Below, in pieces: positions 11,444-25,500 of a stretch of 64,000 nt of DNA. Location of the stretch: the NCBI GenBank assembly GCA_025266875.1, contig JALLLT010000027.1:310001-374000 (forward strand). Reading direction: 5' to 3'. The first letter of the stretch is position 1. The number at the start of each line of letters is the position of its first letter. This DNA is from Fennellomyces sp. T-0311. Taxonomy: Eukaryota > Mucoromycota > Mucoromycetes > Mucorales > Lichtheimiaceae. Under the pieces are notes generated by a model. It was not told where the DNA came from, did no database searches, and saw only the letters and a list, made by a program, of their open reading frames with translations. The position numbers and the translations under genes were made by a program.

Positions 11444-12535
11444 CTCTTTTTATTAATCGTTGTAATGTTTTTAAATGAAATTGAACAATGAGATAGTCTT
11501 TTTTATAAAGACAAAGGTATCGTTGTTAAAATGTTTGATGGATTCAATTAGCAGCACGACTTATGTATAACGGGTCGTGTTCCAGCCAGCATTAGACAAT
11601 GTCATTGTCTTTACGATATGTTCATTGTTAAAATGTGTTGCCAATGTCGATTTAAATCCGGTTGTAGACAAGGCAGAATGATATATGCGTGTAAACCGAG
11701 CCACTAAATAAAGGTTTTTTTTTAAAAAGAAAAACAGTTCCCTGGCTTGTGTAGTGAATCGTATTCGACGTCTCAAGCTATTAGCAATACAACAATGAAC
11801 ACAAAATTCATTTGATCTTATTACTGTTGCTTAAGCTACTATATGGTTCATTATCATGTCGGTCGATTTTGTGGTACGAACACGATATACAGTTTAATTG
11901 CTGACGTTTGGATACGTGCTCCGTAGCGGTAGCGATAAGGTTACATACGTACTTTTGTGCATGAAAATGTCGAGATATCCTTTGACATTTCTACTGTAGG
12001 TTAATTGTTACCATATTGTATCTATTTTTTTACTGGTTAGCCTCCAGGATCAGCATGACCTCGACTTAGCATCTATGTGATCGTAACGAAGGAAACCATG
12101 GTTAGCCATAGAATAGCTAAATGTCATTGTTACCTACTAGAGCATATGCACGAATATGACTCTTGCTACAGTACATATTCCTGGAATCTGGCTTTAATAC
12201 AGCACATAACTTGACGACACTTTGATATTTACTAAAGAGGGTTTTAACTTTAATATTCAAAATCATAAAGTTCTAAATGTTTATCCGAACCAACTGACGT
12301 TTTGGATACTGCCTGTTGTTTTGAACTTCAGGGTAGCAACAGTTCAGCCTTTCGTGTACATTCATCACTAATCCACATATCATGTAAATGTATTCTTTGT
12401 GATAGCATGTTGAGAAAAACGTAGCCACAGGTTGATACTCGATTGGGCGATCGTTTTATCCAAATCCGTCCAGTCTCAGCATGAACAGGTGAGGTTTTTT
12501 TTTTGACGGCAGCTTCATTCCAACACAACGATAAC
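11444..12535. other. AT-rich intergenic interval
   Basis: No convincing frame. The last roughly 100 bases are the leader of the F-box gene. Bases 11,708-11,735 hold T/A homopolymer runs. Confidence 0.5.
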
Positions 12536-14238
12536 ATGTCACCAAGCGATTTAATTGCATCTATCAAGCCAAAACCATTCTATACTACCGTTACCAATGG
12601 TCACTCCGTAGACTTCATCACAATGTTGCCTTACGATGTTGTATCATACATTCTGTGTCGACTGACCACCTGGGAACTTTGCGAACTTTTTCGCGTATCC
12701 AAGTCATGGCGAGGAACAATTATGGATTGTTCAGAGTTATGGACAAAAGTAGCACTCTCTTATGAAGACCCCATCGTGATGAAAGAGCCTGAACTATTGT
12801 TTGATCTGCCCATCAGTCCACGAATACAAGAACTCGACTTGTTATTGAAAACCAACCAAGAGGCATACGGAACGCTGCTGACACAATTGGCACAAGGAAA
12901 GTTTCCACGGTTGAAAAGGCTAAAAATGAAAGGTCAGCCACTTTTAGATACTTTACCGAACACGCGTGTATCGAATTTATTAATGTGTTGCTAGGCTACA
13001 CGGTAAAGGCCATCGATCCGTTGTTGCTAGCGTTGAATGAGGTGGCCGATACCCTGGAGGAGTTGGCTTTTACGACCGGATACCCGTCCAAACCAGGCTT
13101 GTTTATACCTTTGGGAAGCGTGCTTTCCATTTGCCACAACCTACGAAGCCTGGTATATCGATGTGTTAATACCGAAGCATTCGATTTGGGTACAATGCCA
13201 TCGCGTCCGTTTGGATTAATTGAACTGGACGTGAAGATTATCCAAGATCCACCGAATTTGGATGATATGATGATCGCTTTGCTTCAATCGTGTCCTCACC
13301 TTCGCACTTTATCCATGATCTGTGCTGACGGTGAAAAGGTGTTGCGGGTGATCGAGGAAAACTGCAAAGCACTCGAGTCACTTGAGCTACTCGACACAGT
13401 TTCCTACGAAACTGTACGTTCTTCGACGGATCAACACCTTCTATTAAAGGATTTATCAGTATACAACACGTTGGATTGTTCAGACGTGATCATCCCGCAC
13501 TTGGCAAGAAGCACGCAGACGCTCAAATCGCTGTTCCTCGACCTACGACCTATTGCGATACCTACTTGGGATCCATTGCTGACGTGGCGTTTACCGAACT
13601 TGCGATCACTGACGTTGTCCTTTGAGGAAATGGATGACAACGACTTTATTGCAAACTTGATCAACAGCTTACCTCAGCTGGAAGACGTTGGATTGGAGGA
13701 ATGTGATTTCATTGGATTTATGGTGTTCGATGCACTAGCCGGTCTAGCGCACCTGCATTCACTGAGGATCGAAATGGCCATTGGAGCGGAAGAGGACAGC
13801 TTATCGGACATGTTGCTTGGATTTTCGGAAAAGGGTCGAACAGGACCCTTAAAGTCCGTCAAATTCAATGCCTGTCAAGAGTTCATCGACACTTGCGACG
13901 TGCTGCTATCGCTGGTTGCGGTGGAGAGTCTTACCGAGATCCATATCCGGGAATGCTCTCTCATCACGGAAGAAAACATGCTCCAGTTTTGCGATAAGCT
14001 GCAGAACCACCCATCGATCGCCAAAATTGAACTGGCCAAGCTGCAATCCGTTACTGACATGACGCTCTCATCTCTCAGTGCCATTGGGAATCTCTGCGAA
14101 TTGAAGCTGGATAGTTTGGCGCATATCACCGATGAGGGCGTCGCGGATTTCAAAGTGGCAAATTCAAACGTAAAGCTGGACATAGTCGACTGCAGTCAGT
14201 TGGAAGGGTCAACGTCTCTCATGTTCCATGGGATATAG
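12536..14238 (+). CDS. F-box and leucine-rich-repeat protein
   Basis: Two exons (12536-12932, 12995-14238) give 546 residues. The open frame extends upstream of 12536 only through non-ATG codons, so ATG 12536 (MSPSDLIASI) is chosen. An F-box lies at about residues 35-75 (FITMLPYDVVSYILCRLTT, then WELCELFRVSKSWRGTI). The rest is a series of irregular leucine-rich repeats (LRSLVYRC, LRTLSMIC, LESLELLDT, LRSLTLSFEEMD, LEDVGLEECDF, LTEIHIRECS, LCELKLDSLAHITDEGV), the pattern of AMN1/GRR1-like LRRs. Known role of the class: substrate receptor of SCF ubiquitin ligases; the substrate here is unknown. It lies head-to-tail with RAD50, with only 142 bases between stop and next ATG. Confidence 0.85.
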
Positions 14239-14380
14239 ATAGCCATTCTCTGTACTGCCACATTACGCCATTGATCGCCACATAAACTGAAGCATCCACC
14301 CATTTTAGCAGCAGTTTCGCGCTGGCATAAAATAAGAGCCAAACTTTCGAAATAAGGCAAGCGCAGCACACCTGTTGATC

Positions 14381-17300
14381 ATGTCCTGGATCGACAAATT
14401 AGCCATTCTCGGTGTACGATCCTTCAGTCCCGATGAGCCTTGCTACATTCAATTCAGCTCACCTTGCACCGTCATTTATGGTCCTAATGGCACGGGAAAA
14501 ACCGCAAGTGCCTTGATTTAGTTATACCATGGCCATTTTGTTAATTTTATTATTCTCCACAGACGATCATTGAAAGTCTAAAGTACGCGTGCACGGGCGA
14601 TCTCCCACCCAACAGTAAACAAGGCGCTTTCGTTCACGATGTCAAAGTAAATCGATCGGCATTGCACATTCTGATTCGACACTAACAACAAACAGGTCGC
14701 AGGTGCTTCGGAAGTCAGGGCACAGATCCGATTACAGTTCTACAATTGCAACAACGTCAAGCTCATTTGCAACCGAAGCTTGTCGCTTACTCAAGCAAGA
14801 TCCAAAGTGAGCCAAAAGACCTTGGATACGTCTCTAAAGCAGTTTGATCCAGAGTCTGGCGAGGTATTCGAATGGCATGTCACTTCAAAGCCAGAAGGTT
14901 AACCAAGAAACATTAGATGACCAGTATAAGCACGCGATGCTCGGATATGGACGCTGAGATCCCACAGCATCTTGGTGTACCAAAGGCAATTCTCGAGAAT
15001 GTCGTGTTCTGTCATCAGGAGGAAAGCAACTGGTGCGTGGAGCCATCGTCAGCTTGTACTATCATTCACACTGCAGATAAATAGGCCACTCAGCGAACCT
15101 GCCGCACTAAAGAAAAAGCTGGATGACATATTTTCCTCTACAAGGTAATGGCTGGAGCGCACTAGCATTCAAAGATACGCTAAAGCCAGAGCTATCATTC
15201 TAGATACTCCAAAGCATTAGTAGTTATGAGAGACAATCGCAAAGAACTAACCCAAGAAGGCCGCGTGGATTCAGTGGCGCTGGCGTCTCTGAAGAACGAT
15301 AACGAAAAGGCACGAAAAATCGCACGCGCACTGTCGGATCTTCGGACACGCGTCAATGCCAAACGACAAGAAGCCACACGCGTCGACAAAGATCTGGATG
15401 AAACAACGCATCAAATCAACACATTGCTTGAAAAGTACCGCGAGGCTGAAGCCATCGAAAACCAAATCAAGCAGCTTTCGCACGAAGAAAAAGTATCTCG
15501 CGAAAGCATGGATGAGATTGGCAGAGATTTGACCGAACGATCAGAATCAGACGAGGAATTGCGACAGTTGCTCGAAGGCATCAGTGAGCTGGCGCGTGCG
15601 GATGAGGAGACAAAAGAGGACATTGATTACGAAATGCAACGATTGGATCGTCAGCTTACGAATGCACGGGATGAGATTTCTTCCAAGCTGACAACAATGG
15701 GTCGGCTGGAGGCCGAGGCGGAGGCGAATCAAAAGTTGGAGAAGGAGAGAGGGTTTCTTTTGCAAGATGCAAGAGAAGAACTGGGCATCCAATCATCTCT
15801 CACTCCTGACGATGACCCAGTTCGATCCATCCAAGCAATTAGAGACTTGGTCCGTGCGCGTGAAGCTTCACTTCAGAAAATCAAGGTAACAATCTCCGAC
15901 AATTCCTTCACTCACCACCAAATTTTGCAACTGTAACTAATACCCCGTTCAAGAATGATGCACGTACAAGCCAATCTAAGCTATCGGCCGAAATACAAGC
16001 TCTGAAATCTGAACAAGCAGGTCTCGAAGAGTCCAAGAAACTGGCCAAACGACAAGTGGTAATACTTTGTTTGGATGCTTATGTCCATTGTTCTAATCCA
16101 AAGTCTTTACAGCAACAAGGAAGAGCATCGATCCGAGAGCTCAATGATCAGCTAGCTAGTGTGCGCATTACCCAGGCAGACTTGGACCTGGCAAACGAAA
16201 AACTCAGTCGTGAAGTACGTTGTTTGTTGCCATGGTTTGCGCATACTAACAAGTGTCGCTTAGGAAAAAATCTTGGCGCACGTGCAACAAATGCTCGACG
16301 ATGAAAAGGTCACTGCACAATTAACCGAGAAAGAGAAAAGACTTCGCGACATGGATGATCAAATTGCGGCCGTCAACGAGGAAATGTCGCGCTTGAGTCG
16401 ACAAGGCGATAGCAGAACAAAGTTATCTCTGAAACGGGCGGATTTGGACAACAAGCTCACGGTGGTTCGATCAATGTATGCCTTCGTTGAAGGGGTAAAA
16501 GAACATCCTGACTGATTTATGAAACACTTTTAGATTCAATGAACACAAAGCTGAATTGCAAAGCCGTCTCGGAAGCGAACCATCACTTGATTCGTTGGAA
16601 CAAGATCTTTCTACATTACTAAGGTATTTCTCAGCAAGTGGGGTGGATGAGAGTGGATAACTGATTGCAAGTTTATTTTTAGCCAAAAGACATCCCAACT
16701 CCAAAAACTGCAAGAAATACAGAGGCGCTTAAATCGAGAGCTTTCGGCAATTGACGCCAAGCTTTCCATCGCCAAAGAATCACTTTCTGAGAAAGAACAG
16801 CAGGCATCAGGTGAGTTTCATTTGGCCACGAAAGCTAAGATATTAATCATTCATTCACGTGAAGCATTTGAAAACCAAATTAATCAAGAGTGTGGTGACA
16901 AGAATTTGCCCGATGAGATTGAGGCCGTTGATACAGCCCTGACTCAATACCGAGAGTAAGATCACCTTCTTTTTTGTTACTAAGCAGTGCATAATACTTT
17001 CATTAGTCAGCTGGGTTCCCTTAATGGCGCGAACAGCATGTATGCTCGATTCAGGAAGCGCTCGATGGATCATCATTACTGCGCGCTATGCAAAAGAACC
17101 TATGCAGAAGAAAAGGAATTTAAAGCATTCATCTACTTGGTAAAGGATTCTATCGTTTGATATAAACAAAACTGACCTTTCGTTTTAGCTTGAAGATGCG
17201 GTAAAGAACATCCCAAAGAAGGAAGAAAGCTTGCGCAGGAGTATTGAAGCCAATGAGACTCGTCGGAAAAAGCTCAAGGGTCTGGAAACAACATGGAATC

Positions 17301-19646
17301 AGCTGCAGAATCTGAGCGACAAGGAAATCGCGGTATTGAAGCAGTCTGTCAAAGATTACACGGCTGAACGAGATGGCGTTGTATCTCAAGTGGATAAGGT
17401 TGGTTTTCTTGTCATGATAACGACCAAAGCACTAATGAAGTATGTAGGAATCTATCAAAATCATGGATTTGGAGGAGGAGAAACAGAGAATTGAGCTGCT
17501 CTGCAAGCGTGCAGAAGAAATCTCCCGCCACCAGAAAGACGCGAGGGAACTCAAGCAAGAAGTTTCTCGGTTAGAAAGTGAGCTTGAGCGAACTGGATCG
17601 ACTCGAACAGTGACGGATTGTCAACGTGAACTTGAAGACCTCTCAGAGCAAGGGTATGGTGCACAAGTTTCTACACGATCTGGGTTTACTTTCTGACCTC
17701 CATTTCTTTTAGTAAAAGCATCCGCCGAGATATCAAGCGTCTCCATGACGATCGTCAAGTTGCTATGCGCGAAGTCCAAGTAGCCGATAGCGCAGTGCGT
17801 GATGCTCGTGAAGCGGTGCAAGACATCAAGCATAAAATGGAAAATCGAACTCGTATTGAGCGACAGGTCGATCAAGTGCAAGGAGAGTTAAAGGACTATA
17901 CCAAGCAATTGCAGGTAATTGTGTTGTTGAGCATATTCAGTATCAATGAAGCTAATCATGATGTATACAGGATGCTGAAAATCGGGCTGGTCCTCTCCAA
18001 ACAGAGATTGAACGCGCCTCGTCTTCTCTGCTTCATTCACAAAGCAACTGGTCTTCCAAACAAGATGCGGCGCAATTGCTGGCGAGTCAAGCGCAACAGA
18101 GTCTGGAGCGTCTTGAGTCTTTAAATAGACAAATTTCCGAGTAGGCGCATAGTTTAGGTTATGGAAAAAGAATGGAAGCTGATTGTTGGTTTGGATAGAT
18201 ATACCCAAAGCATGGGGTCGCAAGATCTTGATCGGCTCACTGAAGAAAAGCGGCAACTGGAGCTCAAGGTTGAAGATTTGCAACGAAAGAGAAGCAATAC
18301 AGACAAAAAGATGCGCGATATCGAGAAGCAGATACTTGATCGCAAAGGCACAGAACGAGAGTTGAACGATCATTTGCGTCATCGCACCTTGAAAAAGCAA
18401 CTCGCCGAGTGCCACAAGAAATTGAATGATCTGAAAGGGCAACGCACTCAATTTGAACGAGCATCGTACGAACGCCAAATGGAAACACTCAAGGCAAAGC
18501 AGGAAGAGCTCATTGATCAAGTAAGAAGGCGGCGGAAACCGATTCAAATCGAGTCATGTTAATCACATAGAACACGATAGCGTGGTGGTCTCCATGGTGA
18601 AATCCGACAAATGGAAGTTCAAGTTGAGCGTTACCAAAGTGATCTGAACGTTGACTATGAAGATGTTGAGAAGCGATATCATGAACAGTTTGTCCAGCTG
18701 AAGGTTTGACAGATGGCCATTGGTAGTCATGGTAAGCTGAGTTTGTGTGTTAGATGAACGAGCTTGCCCTGGCAGATCTTGAAAAGTATTCAAAGGCGTT
18801 GGAGCAGTAAGTTTGTTGACAGGCAAGAGGGAGTGTCACAGGGTAACAAACACGACGGACCAATAGAGCCATCATGCGCTATCATACGATAAAAATGGAA
18901 GACCTGAACAAACTGATTCGGGAAATGTGGGTAAATACTTACCGAGGCGGAGGTGAGCTGTGTGTTTTTCCATACTCGGTAAATGTAACTCACTGCAACT
19001 CACAGACATCGAATACATTCAGATTCGTGCGGATAACGAAGGATCCACTGCCAGCAACCGGTCATACAACTATCGGGTAATAATCTGTCATTTGTTTAAT
19101 CACACACACACACGCACGCACTCAACATTTTTCAAGGTTGTGATGATCAAGAACGGAAAGGAGATCAATATGCGAGGGCGATGCAGTGCCGGTCAAAAAG
19201 TGCTCACGTCCATCATCGTGCGTCTGGCACTAGCCGAGGCATTCTGTGTCAATTGTGGCATCTTGACGCTCGATGAACCAACCACCAATCTGGACAAGGA
19301 CAATATTCAAAGCTTGGCAAGCAATTTATCCAGGTGAGTTTTACTCTTTGGGAAAAAAAGAGCGGGTTCAATTGACCCTGACTTCCATTTCGGGTTAAAA
19401 GGCTGGTCGAGTCCCGCCGAGTGAGTCAAAGACATTTCCAATTGATTATCATCACTCACGATACGGCATTTGTTGAACAACTGCGTCGTTCAAACATTGC
19501 CGAATACTTTAACCATGTGTACAAGGACAGCAAGTAAGTCCAAGAACGGGACGCTTTTCTCATACATACCCGGCTTACGTAATATTGGCTACAGTCAATT
19601 CTCCAAAGTAGATCGGGTGCGCAGTGATACGGTTGGAAGCGGTTGA
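14381..19646 (+). CDS. RAD50: RAD50 double-strand-break repair ATPase
   Basis: A heavily split gene of roughly twenty exons. It starts [17 protein letters not shown] and reaches Walker A ([16 protein letters not shown], 14480-14503 and onward across an intron). The Q-loop is FCHQEESNW near 15,020. Long coiled coils fill 15,200-18,700, interrupted by the zinc hook CALC (17,080-17,091, in [14 protein letters not shown]). The ABC signature CSAGQK and Walker [14 protein letters not shown] lie at about 19,180-19,300, and the H-loop IIITHD near 19,450. RAD50 pairs with MRE11 and NBS1/XRS2 in the nucleus for end resection and checkpoint signalling. All key residues are present and all exons examined join in frame, so the gene looks functional. 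The first intron has a GC donor. The end [10 protein letters not shown] is at 19,646. Confidence 0.95.
14504..14562 (+). other. GC-AG intron in RAD50
   Basis: The exon ends GGAAAAACC inside the Walker A motif and the intron begins gcaagt, the consensus for the minor GC-AG class, ending ctccacag. Splicing here restores [12 protein letters not shown]; no GT donor nearby does so. Confidence 0.8.
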
Positions 19647-20521
19647 AAATCGAGTCTGGAGAACTTTGCATTACGTTCAAATATAAGATGCTTTGCTTTT
19701 GGTGTGGGTCATGTTGCGCCTGTTTATCAATCTTTTGCAGCTGTGTATAATCAGCGTGTCAGGGTATTCTAAAAACGATATGGTGCTAACGCCATCCCCT
19801 TGGTTACTGTGGCTGTTGGAGCTACATTCATAATGATAGACATCTTGATGGTTGGATGGCACCACATACATTGGAACACGTTGCATGCATCGCTACACAT
19901 ACAGGCATTGCATATATTCTGCTGCCGGCATGAATGCACAGGAGTGACTGAGGCGTCTTTGAGATGTTTAGACTTTGGGTAGTTCGTGTTGCTCATAGCT
20001 ACCGGTCGTCATGGTACGGCTGGTGAACAGGCAACAGCTGGTTAGTTTGGATCATATGTAGCGTATTCTTGCTATAAGTAACAACGGAACTGGGATACGG
20101 CATCTCCAAAGTGTAATGCCACCCGTTTGCACAATGTCAATCGCTGCTTTGCGTTAGATGGCTTCCATAAAAGGCAGTCGGCGAATATCCCGTCGTCAAG
20201 GTGAACCTTATTTTCTGGATTTCCACAAAAGTAACATCTCGGAAAAGATGTATCCGAGTATCAGAAACAGAAAAGGAACCATTTTCTGAGGTCTCGATGA
20301 CTTTGTCAAAGGTGTAACGTAAAAATGTACGCTAGACCCCCAACTTCAACTTTCAAACCCTTTAAACGAGCAGACTTTGCCCTTCCATTTTAGTCTCTGT
20401 GGAAACGTAACCCTCCTTCCTAGTTTGTAACTACTCTCAGCCACCTGCATAAAATGAATTTGGCATGTTCAACTCCGGGTCCACTTAATTCCCCTTTCTT
20501 CCACTTGTGCCCTTTGCCGAC
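19647..20521. other. intergenic interval and bZIP promoter
   Basis: No supported gene. The last part is the upstream region of the bZIP gene; the ATG at 20522 is the first in-frame start. Confidence 0.5.
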
Positions 20522-22249
20522 ATGGACTTTACCAATCTCTTTGCATCGGTTGATGGCAACGTTGGAGAGGCGTTGAACAATGGTAATAGCACTGGAGCAA
20601 TTGGCGATATTACATTACCTACAAGTACAAGTACCAACAGCAACGGAAGCGACGACGACAACATTGCACAGTTCTTGATGGAGGCCGAAGCCTTCCTTCT
20701 TGGCGAAAACACATCGAACCCATTTGAAATACAACAATACAACCCTGCTCCTCCGCCTCCAGGGCCGCAGCCTATGGAAGAACAGCACCAGTCAACGCCT
20801 CTTCCGCAGCCTGTGATCCAATCAGAACTACCGGTGCATTCGATGATTTCGATGTTTCCCGCCAACGAAGTGAGCAAACCTCCGCCACCACCACCATCAT
20901 CATCGCGAAGACAAGCCAACAAGATGCGTGAGCCGATCTTTGTGACCGAGGCGCCTCAAAACGCATACAAAAAAAAGAAAAAGGCCCGCACGCCATCGTC
21001 GGATGATGACGATACCGACGAGGATACCGCGCAGCTCAAAAAGTTAACGTCCAAACAGCGTCGACAGTTGCGAAACAAAATATCTGCGCGCAATTTTCGT
21101 GTTCGCCGAAAAGGTAATAAATCGCATACGCAAGATCTTTCTTTAAGAGGTAAAAAAGGAAACTAAATGACGAGTGCAATAGAGTATATCGAGCAACTGG
21201 AGGCCCAAGTCGACGAGCAAGATAAGGAGATAAATAAACTCCGCGAAGCCAACACACAGCTGGAAAAGGTCAACCAAGAGCTGTTCCAAGAGCTTCAGTA
21301 TTGGCGCACCATGGTCCCCACGCCACCCGCCACTTCTTCATCCGCATCAGATTCCCATTCCTCTCCCGAAGTCTTTCCCACACTCGACCTGGATCAGTTC
21401 AGCCTGTTTGACTTTAGCAGCGATGCTCATATTGCGCATGCTACCATTCCCGACTTTGACTTTTCCCGCGTGTTGCAAGAGAAGGGGGCCGTGCCTGAGG
21501 ACCATGAGCGGGATAGCGAGGGCAATATCGTCTTGAAGCCGTCGGAGATCATCAAGGTCTATCCTCTGTTTGTACCTGCCTTGATGTCCATGATCCTTCG
21601 TCACACCATGACTTTGCAGTATGCTGCGTATTTCAGCAACACTTTGGACCCATTAAGCGGCAACAAGATGTTTGACTTGATGAGTCAGCAAGAGTGGATG
21701 CAGACCTTGATGCCCACCCAGTCGGCGTTGACTACATCGGGTAACAACCGTCGCGATGGTCAGAAATTGGAGGAGGTCGTGGATGATGATGTGCCTATGC
21801 CCAAGGAAGAAACCGACGAAGAGGAAGAGGAAGATCCCGAAGAGCGTGAGGCGATCGAAAAGTATATGCAACAAAACTATGTACGCTATGCGTTCTACCG
21901 AGCATGCGGTTTCTCGCATGAACAAGTTTATGAGAAATACAAGGTGTGCTTCCGTAGCCAGCATTGCAACGGCGCCAAAAAGAGCATCAAGTCACGCTTG
22001 CCGAAGCTGAAGCGACAGGCTCGTACTTTGTCGGCCTTCGCATCGATTAGTAATACAGTGTTGCATCACCCCGAACGCCTGCCGTTGATCGCATCCGTAC
22101 TGAAGCAAAATCAGTTGACTTATTTCTCCGAGCCCCAGCAAAAGACTATTATAGGCATCCAATATGTCGCACACACATCATCCACCCCGTCGTCAAGCAG
22201 AAAACTCTCCGGCCTCAAATCGATCCGACTTGGTGGTCGACGAGACTAA
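20522..22249 (+). CDS. bZIP transcription factor
   Basis: Two exons (20522-21113, 21183-22249) give 552 residues. The N-terminus is acidic and Pro-rich, as in an activation domain (residues 1-140). A Lys-rich, acidic-flanked stretch precedes the basic region RRQLRNKISARNFRVRRKEY (about 180-200), which carries the N-x3-A-x2-F-R core, followed by a leucine zipper IEQLEAQVDEQDKEINKLRE. The intron falls within the basic region, one codon before the zipper. A C-terminal acidic block (EETDEEEEEDPEEREA) precedes YVRYAFYRACGFSHEQVYEK, which I do not recognise. It is presumably a nuclear DNA-binding dimer. Target sites and the regulated pathway cannot be told from sequence. Reading through the intron hits a stop after 17 codons, removing the zipper. 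Confidence 0.88.
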
Positions 22250-22550
22250 GCCTTCATCCATCATCCACATCTCATTTAGTCACACACACACACATACACA
22301 TACACATCTCTTTGCCCCGTTCCTGTAGTTTTTGTACATATTATGTTCGTCATTTCAAATATATTCTTTTTGTGCAGTGTAAAAATGGTTCAGTGGATGG
22401 ATATATGACATATAACTTATATATACAATAAGAAGATGGGGATTTTATACATACTTGGGGAGAGAAAGAAAGATATCCATAAACAGAGGGGAAAGTGATG
22501 ACAGAAAAAGATAAAGCATACGTGATAAAAGGGAAAAGATGGCATATAAA
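22250..22550. other. intergenic interval between convergent genes
   Basis: The 3' UTRs of the bZIP gene and the minus-strand SEL1 gene meet here. A CA-repeat tract lies at about 22,281-22,306. Nothing else seen. Confidence 0.6.
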
Positions 22551-25500
22551 TCATAATGTTCGTTCTGAAGCGAGTTGTAAAAGTTGATCGGCTCTCTCCC
22601 GGTCTTTCATTGTTTTCCATCCGTGGCGGTAAAATTCTGCAAGCCGCAACAGAGCTTTTGTAATGTCCTGGTCGAGCTCCTCCTCCACGTCTTCGATGGA
22701 CGTAGCAAGGGGTTCCAGCTGCGAGTACCAGTGAAGCGCCTCTGTCAGGTCACGTTGGACACCCAATCCAGATTCGTAACACTGTGCGACTTGGTAGTAC
22801 ACGCGCGTGTGGCCCGCGCGCGCATAGGCCAACAACGTCGCCATTGCTGGCTCTTCTTCGACAACGGCACCTCCCCAGCCATGCAAATGATACAATGCAA
22901 CCATGATATCGGGCGTAATGCGTTGTTCAGGTGTACGTGCGTGTGCCAAAGCTGCACGGAACAAAAGATACGCCTCGCGCTGATCTTGATCGTTTCGATG
23001 CAAAAGTAGAGCCAAGGCCAACTCGGCTGCCCAACCATGACCTGCTTGAATGGCCAGTTCGTACCAGTAACGCGCTTGATCGAGATCAGAGGCTGCGGTG
23101 ATACCGTGTTCATAGAATTTGCCTGCAAGCATGGCTGCGTCACCATCGTTGAGTTGTGCTGCTCGTAAAAACAAGTCGAATGCGCGTTCAAAATCTTGCT
23201 CGACGATGCGGCCCATGTAGTATAATTTTCCCAGTTCACGCAATGCGTCGGGTGAGCCGAGTTGTGCCGCACGGTCCATCCATTGAATGGCGTCAGATGC
23301 GTCGAGGTCTAAAAAGAGGTTCGCCAGTTGAAACATGGCGTCCCGGTCTTGTTGTCGTGCCGCTTGTTCGAAATGTTGTAACGCGGTGTATCGGCTAGGT
23401 GCAAGCAGGGTCTTGTCGTTCTCTTGGATACCGTGGAGGTAGTACATGCCAAGCTGATAGTGGGCTTTGGCATGATTGTCGTAAGCACAGGCGATTTTGA
23501 ACCACTGCATGGCTTCCATGTCAGAATGTCGTTGCGGGTGCTGGATAAGTCGATTGGAAAAGAGACGACCGATGCAGACAAGGGCTTCTGCGTCACCAGT
23601 GGCTTCAGCAGATCGAACGTACCACTCGAATGCACTTTGATAGTTCTGTTGAACGCCGAGACCGAGCTCATAGCACTGACCGATGGAGTGGTATGCTTCC
23701 ACACCATTTTCAGTTTGTGCACATTCCATGAGTTCCTGCAAAAAAGCAAATGAGTATTCTTCTGGATGAGAAATAAAAAGCCAATTTAACATACTCGATA
23801 GCCTGCTTCGGGATCAGCTTTAACGCCGCCTAAACCACCTGCTAATCGATACCGTGCGCGCATAACGCGTGACAAAAGATGGCCTTGGTTTGCAGCTTGA
23901 TCATAGTACTCGTGCGCAGCTGCATATTGTTTTTGCTCATGCCATATCTGGCCAGCAAGAAACATAGCTTCCACATGACCTGCCATAGCCGCCTGTTCAA
24001 AACACTGGGTTGCAGACTCGAGTGACTCCTGTTGACGTTGCAGCAGCATGGCTGATGCATCATTGCCCTCATCGTCATCGTTGTTATTTTCATTGTTGGC
24101 TTCGGCCATGAGCGTTGCGAACTGATGCGCACAAATCGTGGCGTTGGTATGATGAACGCGGCCCAGGGCAACCAGAGCATCGAGGTCGCCTAGTAACACG
24201 GCTTCCGTCAAGAGCTCTGTTGCCTTGGTAGATTGCTCAGCAGCACATTCTGAATCGCCGGATTGTGTCGTTGTAGTTAATAAAAGCTGTGCAAGTGAGC
24301 GGATCGATAGAGCATGTTCAAGTCGACGTCCATTTTCCCAGTGCTCACGCGCCAGGTTATGGTCGCCTATTTCGAATGCCATCTGGCCCATTGCCCAGTG
24401 ACTTGAACCCAAACCTTGTGCGGCAGACAGGGTGAACCAACGAGTCGCCTCGATTTTGTTGACGGCAATGTCATGTAAGCCGCGCCAGTGGGCTAATCCT
24501 GTGATTTCGTAATGTGTAAACATAAAAACAAAGAAGCACGTCGCTATATATACCTAGCTGGTATTGGCCTTCCGCGTGGTTGTGTTCCGCAGCTTGTTGA
24601 TACAAATCAAAGGCGCGACGCTTGTCCTCAGTAACACCGACTCCTTTGTCATACATCGTTGCTAGCTGCACAATAGCGTCTGAATCTTCAGCTTCGTCGA
24701 CTGCGCGTTGGAACCATATCAGCGCTTGTGTCAGGTCCATTTGAGTACCACGTCCATGACGGAAACAATCGCCTACATGTCATTCGTGTTAGCTTACATT
24801 GGCGAATACATGGAAAAAAAGTGCACATACCCAGCCAGTAGAATGCAGGCACAAATTCATCCATTACGGCAAGACGTTCGAGCATAGAAAATGCCTGCTC
24901 CCTGGTCACATTGCCAAGAGTGCCGTCATTATCCATAGCTGGGATGTAGCTGAGAATATATCGCGCGAGCATCAAAGTGGCTGACTTGCCAACCATTTCT
25001 CCGTTTAGACGCGGATCCTCTGCTGCGATGCGATACTGAGCATAGGCTTCTTGATGACGGTTCAACAAATGGTATAGTTGACCGGCAGCAAATGGTGCCC
25101 TGAATAAAATGCATTCAATCAGTGAACCACGGCCACCAACGTTATTCAAAAAAAAAAAACTTACACCGCGGATCCTAGTCGACCTGCTTTCAGATATAGA
25201 CGGAGAGCGTGTTCGGGGTCCTTCTCGACGGCGTGACCTTGTTCGTAATAGCTGCCTAGCAACAGTGTGGCTTCGGGATCATTCTGCACGGCTGCCTGAC
25301 CAAACAAACCAAAAGCGCGCTCATAATTGCGGGCAACGCCTTGGCCTGTACCATACAGTTTTCCAAGCTCACGTCGTGCTGCGCGGTTACCCAGATCAGC
25401 TGCCTTCTTGAACCATTGAATGGCCTGTTTGCGGCGTTGTTGCTGGAGTCGGATGCGATGACGATCCAATGACGACACTGGTGCAGATGACTCTTTGAGA

